Of a stretch of DNA of 9,785 nucleotides, positions 1 to 6,794 are shown in pieces. The stretch spans positions 17,472 to 27,256 of the forward strand of contig DMAW01000048.1 in NCBI GenBank assembly GCA_003446375.1, written 5' to 3'. The DNA comes from Eubacteriaceae bacterium. GTDB lineage: Bacteria > Bacillota > Clostridia > Eubacteriales > Alkalibacteraceae. The translations under genes and the position numbers were made by a program. Every line of letters begins with the position of its first letter. Within the stretch, counting starts at the first letter, position 1. Below the pieces are notes generated by a model. It made no database searches, was not told the origin of the DNA, and saw only the letters and a program-made list of their open reading frames with translations.

Positions 1-865
1 TGGTAACGTGGCAGACGAAAACAAAAGTGGGGAAGCATCAGCAAGCAAGTATCCATTAACGATTAAAGATGATTTGGGAAATGAAGTCATCATTGAATCA
101 GAACCAGAAAAAATCGTATCTGTCGCTCCAAGCAATACGGAAATCATATTTGCATTGGAACAAGGAGAAAAACTTGTGGGACGTAGCGAGTACTGCAATT
201 ATCCTGAAAAAGCGATGGATATAGAAATCGTAGGTGGTTTTTCTGGTCCAAACACGGAACTGATTTTAGAGCTGGAGCCAGATGTGGTTTTTGCTGCAGG
301 CTCTGTGCCGGAAGAAGCCAAAACACTGCTTGAAGGTTCTGGAATCAAAGTTATCGTATTTAATCCTGAAAATATAGATGGGGTGCTTGATAATATTATT
401 TTGACAGGTGAAATTTTAAATGTATCAGATTTAGCAACTGATTTGGTTGAGGGACTGAAAGAAAAACGTCAGGAAATAGTTGAAAAAGTAGCAGGTGAAG
501 AAAGCAAAAGGGTATTTATAGATTTAGGAGGTTTTGTATCAGCAGGAAGTGGATCTTTTATAGATTCAATCCTTTTAGAGCTTGGCGCTGAAAATGTAGC
601 TTCAGCAGGAGATGGGCAATGGCCTACCCTTACTTTGGAACAAGTTGTAGACGCAGATCCTGAAGTTTATATTTCTTTATATCCCTCTCTTGAAGAATTA
701 AATGAAATAGCCGGATTAAATGAGATTTCCGCTTTCAAAAATGAACAGGCAGTAGTGATACCCTGGGGCATTGAGGAAAACGATGTGGTTCAAAGACCAG
801 GACCTAGGATCATTGACGGATTGGAAGTTTACGCAAAAACAATTTATCCTTTAGTTTTTAAATAA
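1..865 (+). CDS. btuF: Corrinoid ABC transporter substrate-binding lipoprotein, 5'-truncated
   Basis: This is the extracytoplasmic binding protein of a cobalamin/corrinoid importer, which captures the ligand outside the membrane and delivers it to BtuC. The reading frame is open to the left edge (Gly-Asn precede the GTG at 8), so that GTG is probably internal. The first visible residues lie in a Ser/Ala/Lys/Glu-rich linker typical of the stretch just after a lipobox Cys; the signal peptide is outside the window. The periplasmic binding protein fold (PF01497 type) follows: TIKDDLGNEV, then KIVSVAPSNTEIIFAL, LEPDVVFA, and a C-terminal RPGPRIIDGLEVYAK. The last motif is common in BtuF/FecB-like proteins of Firmicutes. 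About 287 residues are visible, close to a full mature protein. Ligand assignment to corrinoids rests on the neighbouring btuCD and cobalamin genes; by sequence alone a siderophore or heme ligand cannot be excluded. Confidence 0.88.
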   Translation, partial: GNVADENKSGEASASKYPLTIKDDLGNEVIIESEPEKIVSVAPSNTEIIFALEQGEKLVGRSEYCNYPEKAMDIEIVGGFSGPNTELILELEPDVVFAAGSVPEEAKTLLEGSGIKVIVFNPENIDGVLDNIILTGEILNVSDLATDLVEGLKEKRQEIVEKVAGEESKRVFIDLGGFVSAGSGSFIDSILLELGAENVASAGDGQWPTLTLEQVVDADPEVYISLYPSLEELNEIAGLNEISAFKNEQAVVIPWGIEENDVVQRPGPRIIDGLEVYAKTIYPLVFK

Positions 866-875
866 ACATTTGACC

Positions 876-907
876 AGGGACGCATCTTTTGCGTCTCTGA
901 TATTTTA
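876..907 (+). terminator. Weak hairpin between btuF and btuC
   Basis: A 9-bp stem is formed by AGGGACGCA (876-884) and TGCGTCTCT (890-898), with one G-T pair and a five-base loop. It begins 10 bases after the btuF stop. The following tract (GATATTTTA) is only moderately T-rich, so it is more likely a partial terminator or a 3'-end stabiliser than a full stop. It would let the binding protein be made in excess of the membrane parts, which is common for ABC importers; that role is inferred. Confidence 0.5.
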
Positions 908-931
908 GCAAGTAAGGCTGAGAAGGATAAC

Positions 932-939
932 AAAGGTGG
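932..939 (+). promoter_or_regulatory. Ribosome binding site that fixes the TTG start of btuC
   Basis: AAAGGTGG ends 9 bases before TTG at 949. The nearby ATG at 941 directly abuts this site and runs into a stop after three codons, so it cannot start the permease. The site therefore supports the TTG start. Confidence 0.6.
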
Positions 940-948
940 CATGTATCG

Positions 949-1977
949 TTGAAAAAATTATTTAATAAGAAGCTGGCAGTGCTGGTTTCTGTATTATGTT
1001 TATGCACAGTATTGTTTTCTGTTGCTGTTGGAGTAGCTGATATCAGCTTTGTTCAAGCTATTAAAATACTGTTGAATAAAATGTTGTTCTTGGACTTGAA
1101 TATGGATGATGTTAAATCATCTTCTGTAGCTATCATTTGGCTTATACGCTTTCCAAGAGCTCTTCTGGCATTTTTTGTTGGAGGTTCACTAGCAATCTGC
1201 GGCGTTTCATATCAGAGCATATTTAAAAATCCAATGGCAGACCCTTATATACTAGGTGTTTCATCTGGGGCTGCACTGGGAGCCACTGTGGGGATTGTAT
1301 CCAAGCTGGAATTTAGCTTGTTCGGATTGAATGCAATATCCATATTGGCATTCGTGGGAGCGACAGGATCTCTTTTTCTTGTGTACAATATTTCAAAAGT
1401 GGGGAAAAAGGTTCCGGTTAATACACTGCTGTTAAGCGGCATAGCGATTGGACAATTTTTATCTGCAGCGATATCTTTGATGATGGTTTTTGCAAATGAT
1501 CTGCACAGGATAATATTTTGGACTATGGGCAGCTTTAATGCGAGGAGCTGGAATCAATTGATGATGGTCGTTCCATATGCGCTCATAGGTTTTGCCGTTA
1601 TATTTTCCACTCAAAGGGAAATGGATATAATGCTTTTAGGAGAAGACACTGCAGCGCAGCTAGGCGTAGATACAGAAAAATTGAAAAGGAAAATCCTTAT
1701 AACAACAGCTTTGGTAACTGCTGCTGCTGTAAGCGTTACAGGCATAATAGGTTTTGTGGGGCTTATAATACCACACATTGTCAGGATTTTTACAGGACCA
1801 AAGCATATTTATCTGATACCGTACTCTTTTGTAGCAGGCGGAATATTCATGATATTGTGTGATACATTGGCTAGGTCGATGATCAATCAAGAGATTCCAG
1901 TAGGCATAATTACAGCTTTGTTTGGGGGACCGTTTTTCGTATACCTTTTAAGACAAAGAAAAACCGGAGGATTGTGA
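949..1977 (+). CDS. btuC: Corrinoid ABC transporter permease (FecCD/BtuC family)
   Basis: This is the membrane-spanning subunit that forms the translocation channel of the importer, acting as a dimer with two copies of the ATPase. Its 342 residues match the usual family length. After a charged start comes a hydrophobic segment (about residues 9-30) and then many membrane helices. Family blocks are clear: IRFPRALLAFFVGGSLA (66-82), the NPMADPYILGVSSGA region (94-108), GFVGLIIPHIVR (268-279), which resembles the loop that contacts the ATPase, and the C-terminal PVGIITALFGGPFFVYLL (317-334). It starts with TTG at 949, supported by a ribosome binding site. Its stop is 2 bases ahead of the btuD ATG, implying translational coupling. 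Substrate assignment to corrinoids comes from context; FecCD permeases for iron-siderophores look alike. Confidence 0.93.
   Translation: MKKLFNKKLAVLVSVLCLCTVLFSVAVGVADISFVQAIKILLNKMLFLDLNMDDVKSSSVAIIWLIRFPRALLAFFVGGSLAICGVSYQSIFKNPMADPYILGVSSGAALGATVGIVSKLEFSLFGLNAISILAFVGATGSLFLVYNISKVGKKVPVNTLLLSGIAIGQFLSAAISLMMVFANDLHRIIFWTMGSFNARSWNQLMMVVPYALIGFAVIFSTQREMDIMLLGEDTAAQLGVDTEKLKRKILITTALVTAAAVSVTGIIGFVGLIIPHIVRIFTGPKHIYLIPYSFVAGGIFMILCDTLARSMINQEIPVGIITALFGGPFFVYLLRQRKTGGL
1966..1970 (+). promoter_or_regulatory. Ribosome binding site that selects the btuD start
   Basis: GGAGG lies inside the last codons of btuC. It is 3 bases from GTG at 1974 but 9 bases from the in-frame ATG at 1980. The second spacing is normal, so ATG 1980 is the better start. 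Confidence 0.6.
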
Positions 1978-1979
1978 AC

Positions 1980-3227
1980 ATGACGTCTCAACTTATATTA
2001 GAGAATATCACTGTTGCATATGGCGAAAAAACTGTGTTGGAAAATCTCAATATCAATATTGACGAAGGTGAATTCGTCGGTATCATAGGTCCAAACGGAA
2101 CAGGGAAGTCTACTTTGATAAAAGCCATAACGGATATAATAGAGGTAAAAGATGGAAATATAATCTTAAACGGCAAAAATAATGTAAAGATAGGAAGAAA
2201 AGAAAGAGCTCGCCTTGTTGCCGTAGTCCCACAGGAATTTAATACTGATTTTGAGTTTAAGGCTTTTGACATTGTGATGATGGGCAGAAATCCGCATGTT
2301 GGCAAAGGCAGAAAAGATTCTTTGAGAGATTATGACATAGTATATGAAGCAATGATTATGACTAATACGTGGCAGTTCAAAGAAAGATATTTTAATCAGT
2401 TGAGTGGAGGAGAAAGGCAGAGGGTAATAATAGCAAGAGCTATAGCTCAGCAAACCAGGATAATTCTTTTGGATGAACCGACATCTCATTTAGATATACA
2501 TCATCAGCTTGAAGTGCTTGAATTAGTAAAGATGTTAAATAAAAAAAAGAAAACAACTATTTTAGCAGTACTCCACGATATTAATATGGCGGCGAGGTTC
2601 AGCGATAGATTGATACTTCTGAATGATGGAAAGATCATGGCAGACGGTTCTCCGGATAAGGTGGTTGATGAGAAATTTCTGGGGAAGGTTTATGAGATGG
2701 AAATGGTAATAAGAAAAAATAAAATGCTTTCAACAAAAGAAGTGGTGCCCATACGAGTAATTAAGAGCAAGGCAAAAATAAAAAGTACCCATGTACATGT
2801 CATCTGCGGAGGAGGCAGCGGAGAGCAGATACTTGAAAGCCTAAAATCCAATGGATTTGAAGTAAGCTGCGGAGTGCTCAACAAAGGAGACAGCGATTGG
2901 GAAATTTGTAAAATGATCGACATCTATTGTGTTGAATGCAAGCCGTTTTCTGAAATAGACCAAGGAAGCCATTTGAAAAACATTGAAATGATTAAAAAAT
3001 CAGATTGTATCTTGGTGACAGATGTGCCTTTCGGATTAGGAAACCTCAAGAATCTTGAAGCGTTGTTAGAATCTGATAATCCAATATACATGATCAAAAG
3101 GCAGGGACAGTTTGATTATACAGAAGGAATTGCCGAGGAATTACTTAATAAAATAGAAAAATTTAAAGGAATAAATTATATTAAAGGCTACCAAGAGTTT
3201 TTAGATGCCATGAAGAAAGGAGAGTAG
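1980..3227 (+). CDS. btuD: Corrinoid ABC transporter ATP-binding protein with extra C-terminal domain
   Basis: This is the ATPase that powers the BtuFC importer from the cytoplasmic face. From ATG 1980 it has 415 residues, against roughly 250-270 for a plain FepC/BtuD ATPase. The first ~250 residues hold all ATPase motifs: Walker A GPNGTGKST (37-45), Q-loop Gln85, signature LSGGERQR (141-148), Walker B IILLDEP (161-167) and switch His199. A linker rich in Lys (about 246-269) leads to a second domain (270-415) with HVHVICGGGSGEQIL, a GDSDWE block (303-308), and PFGLGNLKNLE (350-360). This domain looks like an alpha/beta nucleotide- or cofactor-binding fold, but I do not know its function. From memory, similarly extended BtuD proteins occur in haloarchaea, which fits a corrinoid rather than a siderophore role. 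It is not recognisable as the amidohydrolase CbiZ. A start at GTG 1974 would add two residues. Confidence 0.9.
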   Translation: MTSQLILENITVAYGEKTVLENLNINIDEGEFVGIIGPNGTGKSTLIKAITDIIEVKDGNIILNGKNNVKIGRKERARLVAVVPQEFNTDFEFKAFDIVMMGRNPHVGKGRKDSLRDYDIVYEAMIMTNTWQFKERYFNQLSGGERQRVIIARAIAQQTRIILLDEPTSHLDIHHQLEVLELVKMLNKKKKTTILAVLHDINMAARFSDRLILLNDGKIMADGSPDKVVDEKFLGKVYEMEMVIRKNKMLSTKEVVPIRVIKSKAKIKSTHVHVICGGGSGEQILESLKSNGFEVSCGVLNKGDSDWEICKMIDIYCVECKPFSEIDQGSHLKNIEMIKKSDCILVTDVPFGLGNLKNLEALLESDNPIYMIKRQGQFDYTEGIAEELLNKIEKFKGINYIKGYQEFLDAMKKGE

Positions 3228-3233
3228 GCGAAT

Positions 3234-4720
3234 ATGAGAAAACCAAGAGTTATGTTCCAAGGAACTGGATCTTCAGTGGGGAAAAGCGTGCTGACAGCTG
3301 GCATGTGTAAAGTGCTAAGGAACAGGGGATTTGATGTTGCTCCTTTCAAATCTCAAAATATGGCTTTGAACAGCTTCATAACCTTAGATGGAAAGGAGAT
3401 GGGGAGAGCTCAGGTAGTTCAAGCTGAGGCAGCTGGAATAGAACCTGCCATTGAAATGAATCCAATATTGCTCAAGCCTTCTTCTGACCTAGGAGCTCAA
3501 GTAATCATTATGGGTGAAGTGTATAAAAACATGGATGCGAGAGAGTACCATGAATATAAGCCGGAACTCAAAAAAATAGTTAAAAATGCCTTTGACATAC
3601 TTGAAAAAAAACATGACTGCATCGTACTTGAAGGTGCAGGAAGTCCTGCTGAAATAAATTTGCGGGAAAATGACCTGGTAAACATGGGGATGGCTGAAAT
3701 TTGCGATTGCCCTGTATTGATTATTGGTGATATAGATAGAGGAGGAGTTTTTGCCTCGATTTACGGCACTTACATGCTTCTTGAAGAGAGTGAAAAAAAG
3801 AGAGTAAAAGGGTTCGTGATAAACAAGTTTAGAGGAGACGTAAGCCTTTTGACTTCAGGTATAAAAATGCTCGAGGAAAAAATCGGAATACCGTGTCTTG
3901 GCGTGGTTCCGTATTTCAGATTGCATATAGATGACGAGGACAGTGTTTCTCTAAGATTTAGTGAACAAAAAAATAAAGATATAAAGATCGGTGTTGTCAG
4001 GCTTCCGCATATATCAAATTTCACTGATTTTACTCCCTTTGAGATGGAAGATGATGTTGAGATAAAATACATAAAAAGCATTTGTGATTTTGATGATATT
4101 GATTTTTTGATTATACCTGGAAGCAAAAATACTATAGAAGACATGCAGTATTTAAAGGAAAGCGGAATGAAAGAGCAAATATTTAAAATCAACAAAAAGA
4201 ATATACCGATTTTTGGGATATGTGGCGGATATCAGATTTTGGGACAAAAGATTTTAGATTATAAAAACAATGAATCGAGGGTGCAGGAAATAGAAGGATT
4301 GGGATTGATAAATTCCATAACAACTATAGCCGAGAGAAAAAAACGCTGCAGGCAATTGGGAAAATTGATTTTGACTACTTCGGACAGAAAGTGGAAGGGG
4401 AGTTTTCCGGGTATGAAATACATATGGGAATAACTGAAATATACGAGGAAATAGAGCATATGCTGATTCTTGATACTGGTGAAAAAGAAGGAGCAGTAAA
4501 AGACGGCGGATTGATCGCCGGAACTTATATCCATGGGATATTTGACAGTGAAGAGCCAAGAAAGACCATTTTAGAGACTATACGAAAATCAAAGGGCATC
4601 TACAATGAGAATAAATATGAAGATTTCACTAAGTTCAAGGAAAGACAATATTCACAACTTGGCGATATTTTAGAGAAAAGCTTGAATATAAATAAAATCA
4701 TTGAAATAATGAAAGGATAG
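3234..4720 (+). CDS. cbiP: Cobyric acid synthase (glutamine-hydrolysing), interrupted by a -1 frame change
   Basis: CbiP/CobQ uses ATP and glutamine to amidate four side chains of adenosylcobyrinic a,c-diamide, giving adenosylcobyric acid. The first frame (3234-4433) carries the ATP-binding half: GTGSSVGKS (10-18), SQNMALNS (40-47), EGAGSPAEINL (133-143), GDIDRGGVFAS (165-175). It also carries the start of the glutaminase half, with nucleophile Cys330 in GICGGYQ. After Lys370 it turns into unrelated sequence and stops. The -1 frame from 4343 continues the family exactly: TLQAIGKIDFDYFG, then GYEIHMG with the catalytic His (397 in the joined protein), then GTYIHGIFD, ending at 4720. Joined, it has 495 residues, the usual length. 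The switch falls on seven A residues at 4337-4343. As read, the truncated product lacks the glutaminase His. No other decay is visible, so a missing A in the assembly or a recent mutation is most likely. The start ATG follows AAAGGAG by 11 bases; cobU begins 4 bases after the stop. Confidence 0.9.
4337..4343 (+). other. A7 run at the cbiP frame break
   Basis: Seven A residues lie where the cbiP coding frame changes by -1. Eight A residues would restore one continuous frame reading Glu-Arg-Lys-Lys-Thr-Leu. In the zero frame the run is phased A AAA AAA, which is also a known type of -1 ribosomal slippery heptamer. A 5-bp AT-rich hairpin (CAATT 4353-4357 with AATTG 4363-4367) follows, but it is weak, and no strong upstream Shine-Dalgarno-like element is seen. 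Confidence 0.8.
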
Positions 4721-4724
4721 CGTA

Positions 4725-5276
4725 ATGGGAAAGATTACTTTGGTAACCGGAGGCGCAAGAAGCGGAAAAAGCACATTTGCAGAAAAAAAGGCTAAAGAAA
4801 AGTCTAAAGTCGCATACATCGCGACTTCTGTATCTTTTGATGAAGGAATGGCCCATAGGATTAAAAAGCATAGGCAGCAGCGACCAAGTGATTGGTTCAC
4901 TATAGAGGCTTATAAAGATTTTGCAAAATATAATCATATGCCTGATTTGATTGATTGCGATTTATTGCTTGTAGACTGCCTTACTATCATGATTTCCAAT
5001 TTGATGTTTTACAGTGGATTGGATTTTGATGAATGCTCACCGGAAGAGGTAGATGCCTTGGAAGAAGAGATAAAACGAGAAATAGATTCCCTATTAAACC
5101 TTGCGGCGGATAAAGAAATGATAATTGTATCCAACGAGCTTGGAATGGGACTGGTTCCCTCCTATAAGATGGGCAGTTATTTTCGAGATATAGCAGGAAG
5201 AATGAATCAGTATATTGCTCAAAGAGCAGAAGAAGTCTATTTTGTAGTAAGCGGAATAGAGATCAAGATCAAGTAG
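4725..5276 (+). CDS. cobU: Adenosylcobinamide kinase / adenosylcobinamide-phosphate guanylyltransferase
   Basis: CobU phosphorylates adenosylcobinamide and then transfers GMP from GTP to give adenosylcobinamide-GDP, the activated corrinoid for lower-ligand attachment. It is cytoplasmic and has 183 residues, the normal size. The Walker A loop GGARSGKS is at 9-16. The RIKKHRQQRP segment contains His49, the position expected for the guanylylated histidine (His46 in the Salmonella enzyme). DLLLVDCLT (79-87) is the Walker B-like strand, and SNELGMGLVP followed by RDIAGRMNQ gives the conserved C-terminal half. Stop-to-start gaps are 4 bases upstream and 8 to the chosen cobS start. A ribosome binding site (GAAAGGA) lies 7 bases before the ATG, inside the end of cbiP. 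Its presence also allows salvage of imported cobinamide. Confidence 0.96.
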   Translation: MGKITLVTGGARSGKSTFAEKKAKEKSKVAYIATSVSFDEGMAHRIKKHRQQRPSDWFTIEAYKDFAKYNHMPDLIDCDLLLVDCLTIMISNLMFYSGLDFDECSPEEVDALEEEIKREIDSLLNLAADKEMIIVSNELGMGLVPSYKMGSYFRDIAGRMNQYIAQRAEEVYFVVSGIEIKIK

Positions 5277-5280
5277 GAGG
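5275..5280 (+). promoter_or_regulatory. Ribosome binding site of cobS overlapping the cobU stop
   Basis: AGGAGG overlaps the cobU TAG stop. It is 1 base from ATG 5282 and 4 bases from ATG 5285. Both gaps are short, but the second is closer to normal, so 5285 is preferred. Confidence 0.5.
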
Positions 5281-5284
5281 CATG

Positions 5285-6007
5285 ATGAGAAAGATATTGA
5301 TAGCGATTGGATTTTATACTAGAATCCCTATAAATATAAAAGAAAAAGTAACTGATGACGAGTTTTACAGCGCAATGAAGCTTATTCCAATTGTAGGGAT
5401 ATTGATTGGATCGCTTATGTATTTAATTAATGCTGGATTAGCCGGATTTGCTTCAGATATACGAGGATTGATTTTGACAATCTTCTATATTTTTATTACT
5501 GGTGGACTTCATATAGACGGTTTTATGGATAGCATGGATGGACTTTTAAGCAACAGGGATAAAGACAGGATTATAGAGATAATGAAAGACAGCAGAGTGG
5601 GTTCCTTCGGCGTAATAAGCATGGTAGTTTTGTTCGCGCTATACTCTGTCTTTATGGGATATTCACAAGGAGAAATTTTGTTTTTAATGCCCGTAGTAGG
5701 AAGATGCAGCGGCATTGTTTCAGCAGGCATCACACCATATGCAAAGAAGAATTTGGATCTTGGAGGAAGGTTTGTCGAAGAAACCAAACCTAAGCATGCC
5801 GTAGCTGCTGTTTTATTTTCAGGGATGATTGCAATTTTCGTAAATCCAGGTTTGATCATTCCTACAGGAGTGACTTTTTCACTTGTTTTTTTCATCGTTA
5901 AATGGATCGAAGGGAAAATACAAGGAACAACCGGAGATACTACCGGCATGGTTATTGAATCGTCACAAGCTTTATTTTTAATTTTATCGTATTTTTATTT
6001 TAGCTGA
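5285..6007 (+). CDS. cobS: Adenosylcobinamide-GDP ribazoletransferase (cobalamin synthase)
   Basis: CobS is the integral membrane enzyme that joins adenosylcobinamide-GDP to alpha-ribazole or its phosphate, closing the nucleotide loop of cobalamin. The protein has 240 residues from ATG 5285 (241 from the adjacent ATG 5282), typical for the family. It is strongly hydrophobic, with several membrane segments. The family block is clear: GGLHIDGFMDSMDG (about 73-86) with its Asp-rich metal/pyrophosphate-binding pattern, then IMKDSRVGSFGV (99-110), and a C-terminal GTTGDTTGM (214-222). It lies between cobU and cobC, whose products make its substrate and process its phosphorylated product or precursor. 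The start choice between two adjacent ATGs is uncertain by one residue. Confidence 0.95.
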   Translation: MRKILIAIGFYTRIPINIKEKVTDDEFYSAMKLIPIVGILIGSLMYLINAGLAGFASDIRGLILTIFYIFITGGLHIDGFMDSMDGLLSNRDKDRIIEIMKDSRVGSFGVISMVVLFALYSVFMGYSQGEILFLMPVVGRCSGIVSAGITPYAKKNLDLGGRFVEETKPKHAVAAVLFSGMIAIFVNPGLIIPTGVTFSLVFFIVKWIEGKIQGTTGDTTGMVIESSQALFLILSYFYFS

Positions 6008-6020
6008 AAGGAAACATCAA

Positions 6021-6620
6021 ATGAAATTTTATCTAGTCAGGCACGTCGAAACTAAGGGAAATCTTGAAAAACGGTTTGCAGGAATAACTGAGACAGAATA
6101 TACTGAAAAAGGGCTTATGCAGTTTGAAGAACTTAAAAAAAAGCTGTCTGAAGATTTTGAATATGACAGCATCTATTCAAGCCCTATCTCAAGGGCAAAA
6201 AAAATAGCTTGTGCAGTAGGCAAGAAAAAAAATATCGATGTAATCTGTGAAGAGGCGCTTTCTGAGATGAATTTTGGAATATTTGAAAACAAGACTTTTG
6301 ATGAAATACAATCTGAAGATAGCTGTTATTGGAAAAAATGGAATGAAGATTATATGTACTATCAAATACCTAAAGGGGATAGCCTTGCATCATTTCACAA
6401 AAGAGTCACAAAATTTTTAGATAAGATAAAAAATGATGAAGGATCTTCATTAGTGGTTTGCCATGGTGGGACGATTCAAAGTATCATAACTCATCTGCTG
6501 AACCTGGAGATTGATAAGAGATGGCATTTTTTTGTCCCTTTAGCAGGAATGGTGGAAATTGACTATAAAGACGGCTTTGGAATAATAAACGGATTATTCA
6601 AGTTGACGGAATCAGAGTGA
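6021..6620 (+). CDS. cobC: Alpha-ribazole phosphatase / histidine phosphatase family protein
   Basis: This histidine-phosphatase (phosphoglycerate mutase-like) protein of 199 residues most likely removes phosphate from alpha-ribazole-5'-phosphate or adenosylcobalamin-5'-phosphate. The context, directly after cobS, supports that over a general sugar-phosphatase role. The N-terminal LVRHVETKGN (5-14) carries the catalytic His8 with Arg7 and Glu10. SPISRAKKIA holds Arg58, EMNFGIFE holds the acid Glu82, and VVCHGGT holds His148. The usual RHG is RHV here: Val9 replaces a nearly invariant Gly. The next segment (FAGITETEYTEKG) also departs from the common D-x-P-L-T-x-x-G form, so this may be a distinct subfamily. 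GAAAGGA lies 8 bases before the ATG. It is the last gene of the cobalamin cluster. Confidence 0.85.
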   Translation: MKFYLVRHVETKGNLEKRFAGITETEYTEKGLMQFEELKKKLSEDFEYDSIYSSPISRAKKIACAVGKKKNIDVICEEALSEMNFGIFENKTFDEIQSEDSCYWKKWNEDYMYYQIPKGDSLASFHKRVTKFLDKIKNDEGSSLVVCHGGTIQSIITHLLNLEIDKRWHFFVPLAGMVEIDYKDGFGIINGLFKLTESE

Positions 6621-6667
6621 ATCTTACAGCTTTGAAGAATGAAAATGTTAGAAGATCAGAGAATTTA

Positions 6668-6684
6668 AATAAGCAAAGCTTATT
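6668..6684 (+). repeat. Perfect 7-bp inverted repeat ahead of the terminator
   Basis: AATAAGC (6668-6674) and GCTTATT (6678-6684) pair perfectly around an AAA loop. It lies 4 bases before the terminator stem. It may protect the 3' end of the cobalamin transcript. Its AGCTT also matches the left arm of the terminator, so alternative pairing is possible but would be weaker. Confidence 0.55.
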
Positions 6685-6688
6685 AAGG

Positions 6689-6722
6689 CAAGCTGCCGAA
6701 TATGGAGCTTGTTTTTATTTTT
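6689..6722 (+). terminator. Intrinsic terminator of the cobalamin cluster
   Basis: CAAGCT (6689-6694) pairs with AGCTTG (6706-6711). The stem can continue after a bulged G with CCG and TGG around an AATA loop. It is followed at once by TTTTTATTTTT (6712-6722). Position, stem and T tract fit a Rho-independent terminator for the transcript ending in cobC. Confidence 0.82.
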
Positions 6723-6751
6723 ATAAATGGAATGAAAAATAGATGGGGAGA

Positions 6752-6760
6752 TGTTAATAT
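6752..6760 (+). promoter_or_regulatory. Possible extended -10 promoter for the second unit
   Basis: TG-T-TAATAT resembles an extended -10 element; no good -35 box is seen about 17 bases upstream. A transcript starting near 6767 would leave a short leader containing the AAGGAG site at 6780. It lies just after the terminator, where a new promoter is expected. The motif is common by chance in AT-rich DNA. Confidence 0.25.
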
Positions 6761-6779
6761 ATAAGTAAGAAGATGGATG

Positions 6780-6785
6780 AAGGAG
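6780..6785 (+). promoter_or_regulatory. Ribosome binding site favouring TTG start of pruA
   Basis: AAGGAG lies 9 bases before the in-frame TTG at 6795. The upstream ATG at 6777 would place this site inside the gene and has no comparable site of its own. Confidence 0.5.
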
Positions 6786-6794
6786 TTGAATATT

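Noticed and set aside
866..948. Cobalamin riboswitch ahead of btuC
   Set aside because: The gap is only 83 bases and shows no B12-box-like conserved core; a riboswitch would more likely lie upstream of btuF, outside the window.
941..952. ATG start just before btuC
   Set aside because: It reaches a stop after three codons, and it abuts the ribosome binding site, which is properly spaced for TTG 949 instead.
2787..3227. BtuD C-terminal domain as the amidohydrolase CbiZ
   Set aside because: I see no CbiZ-like sequence blocks; context alone is not enough to make this assignment.
3770..4195. Long reverse-strand open frame of about 141 codons opposite cbiP
   Set aside because: The + strand holds conserved cobyric acid synthase sequence here; the reverse frame is a low-complexity Ser/Phe/Ile-rich shadow.
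4337..4367. Programmed -1 frameshift in cbiP as the main call
   Set aside because: The heptamer phase fits, but there is no strong upstream Shine-Dalgarno-like element, and the downstream hairpin is only 5 AT-rich base pairs. A missing base is simpler.
5509..5949. Reverse-strand open frame of about 146 codons opposite cobS
   Set aside because: It is the complement of conserved CobS motifs and has no recognisable family sequence.
6617..6742. A 41-codon open frame starting with GTG that overlaps the cobC stop
   Set aside because: It has no convincing ribosome binding site and runs through the terminator stem and T tract. It looks like a chance frame.
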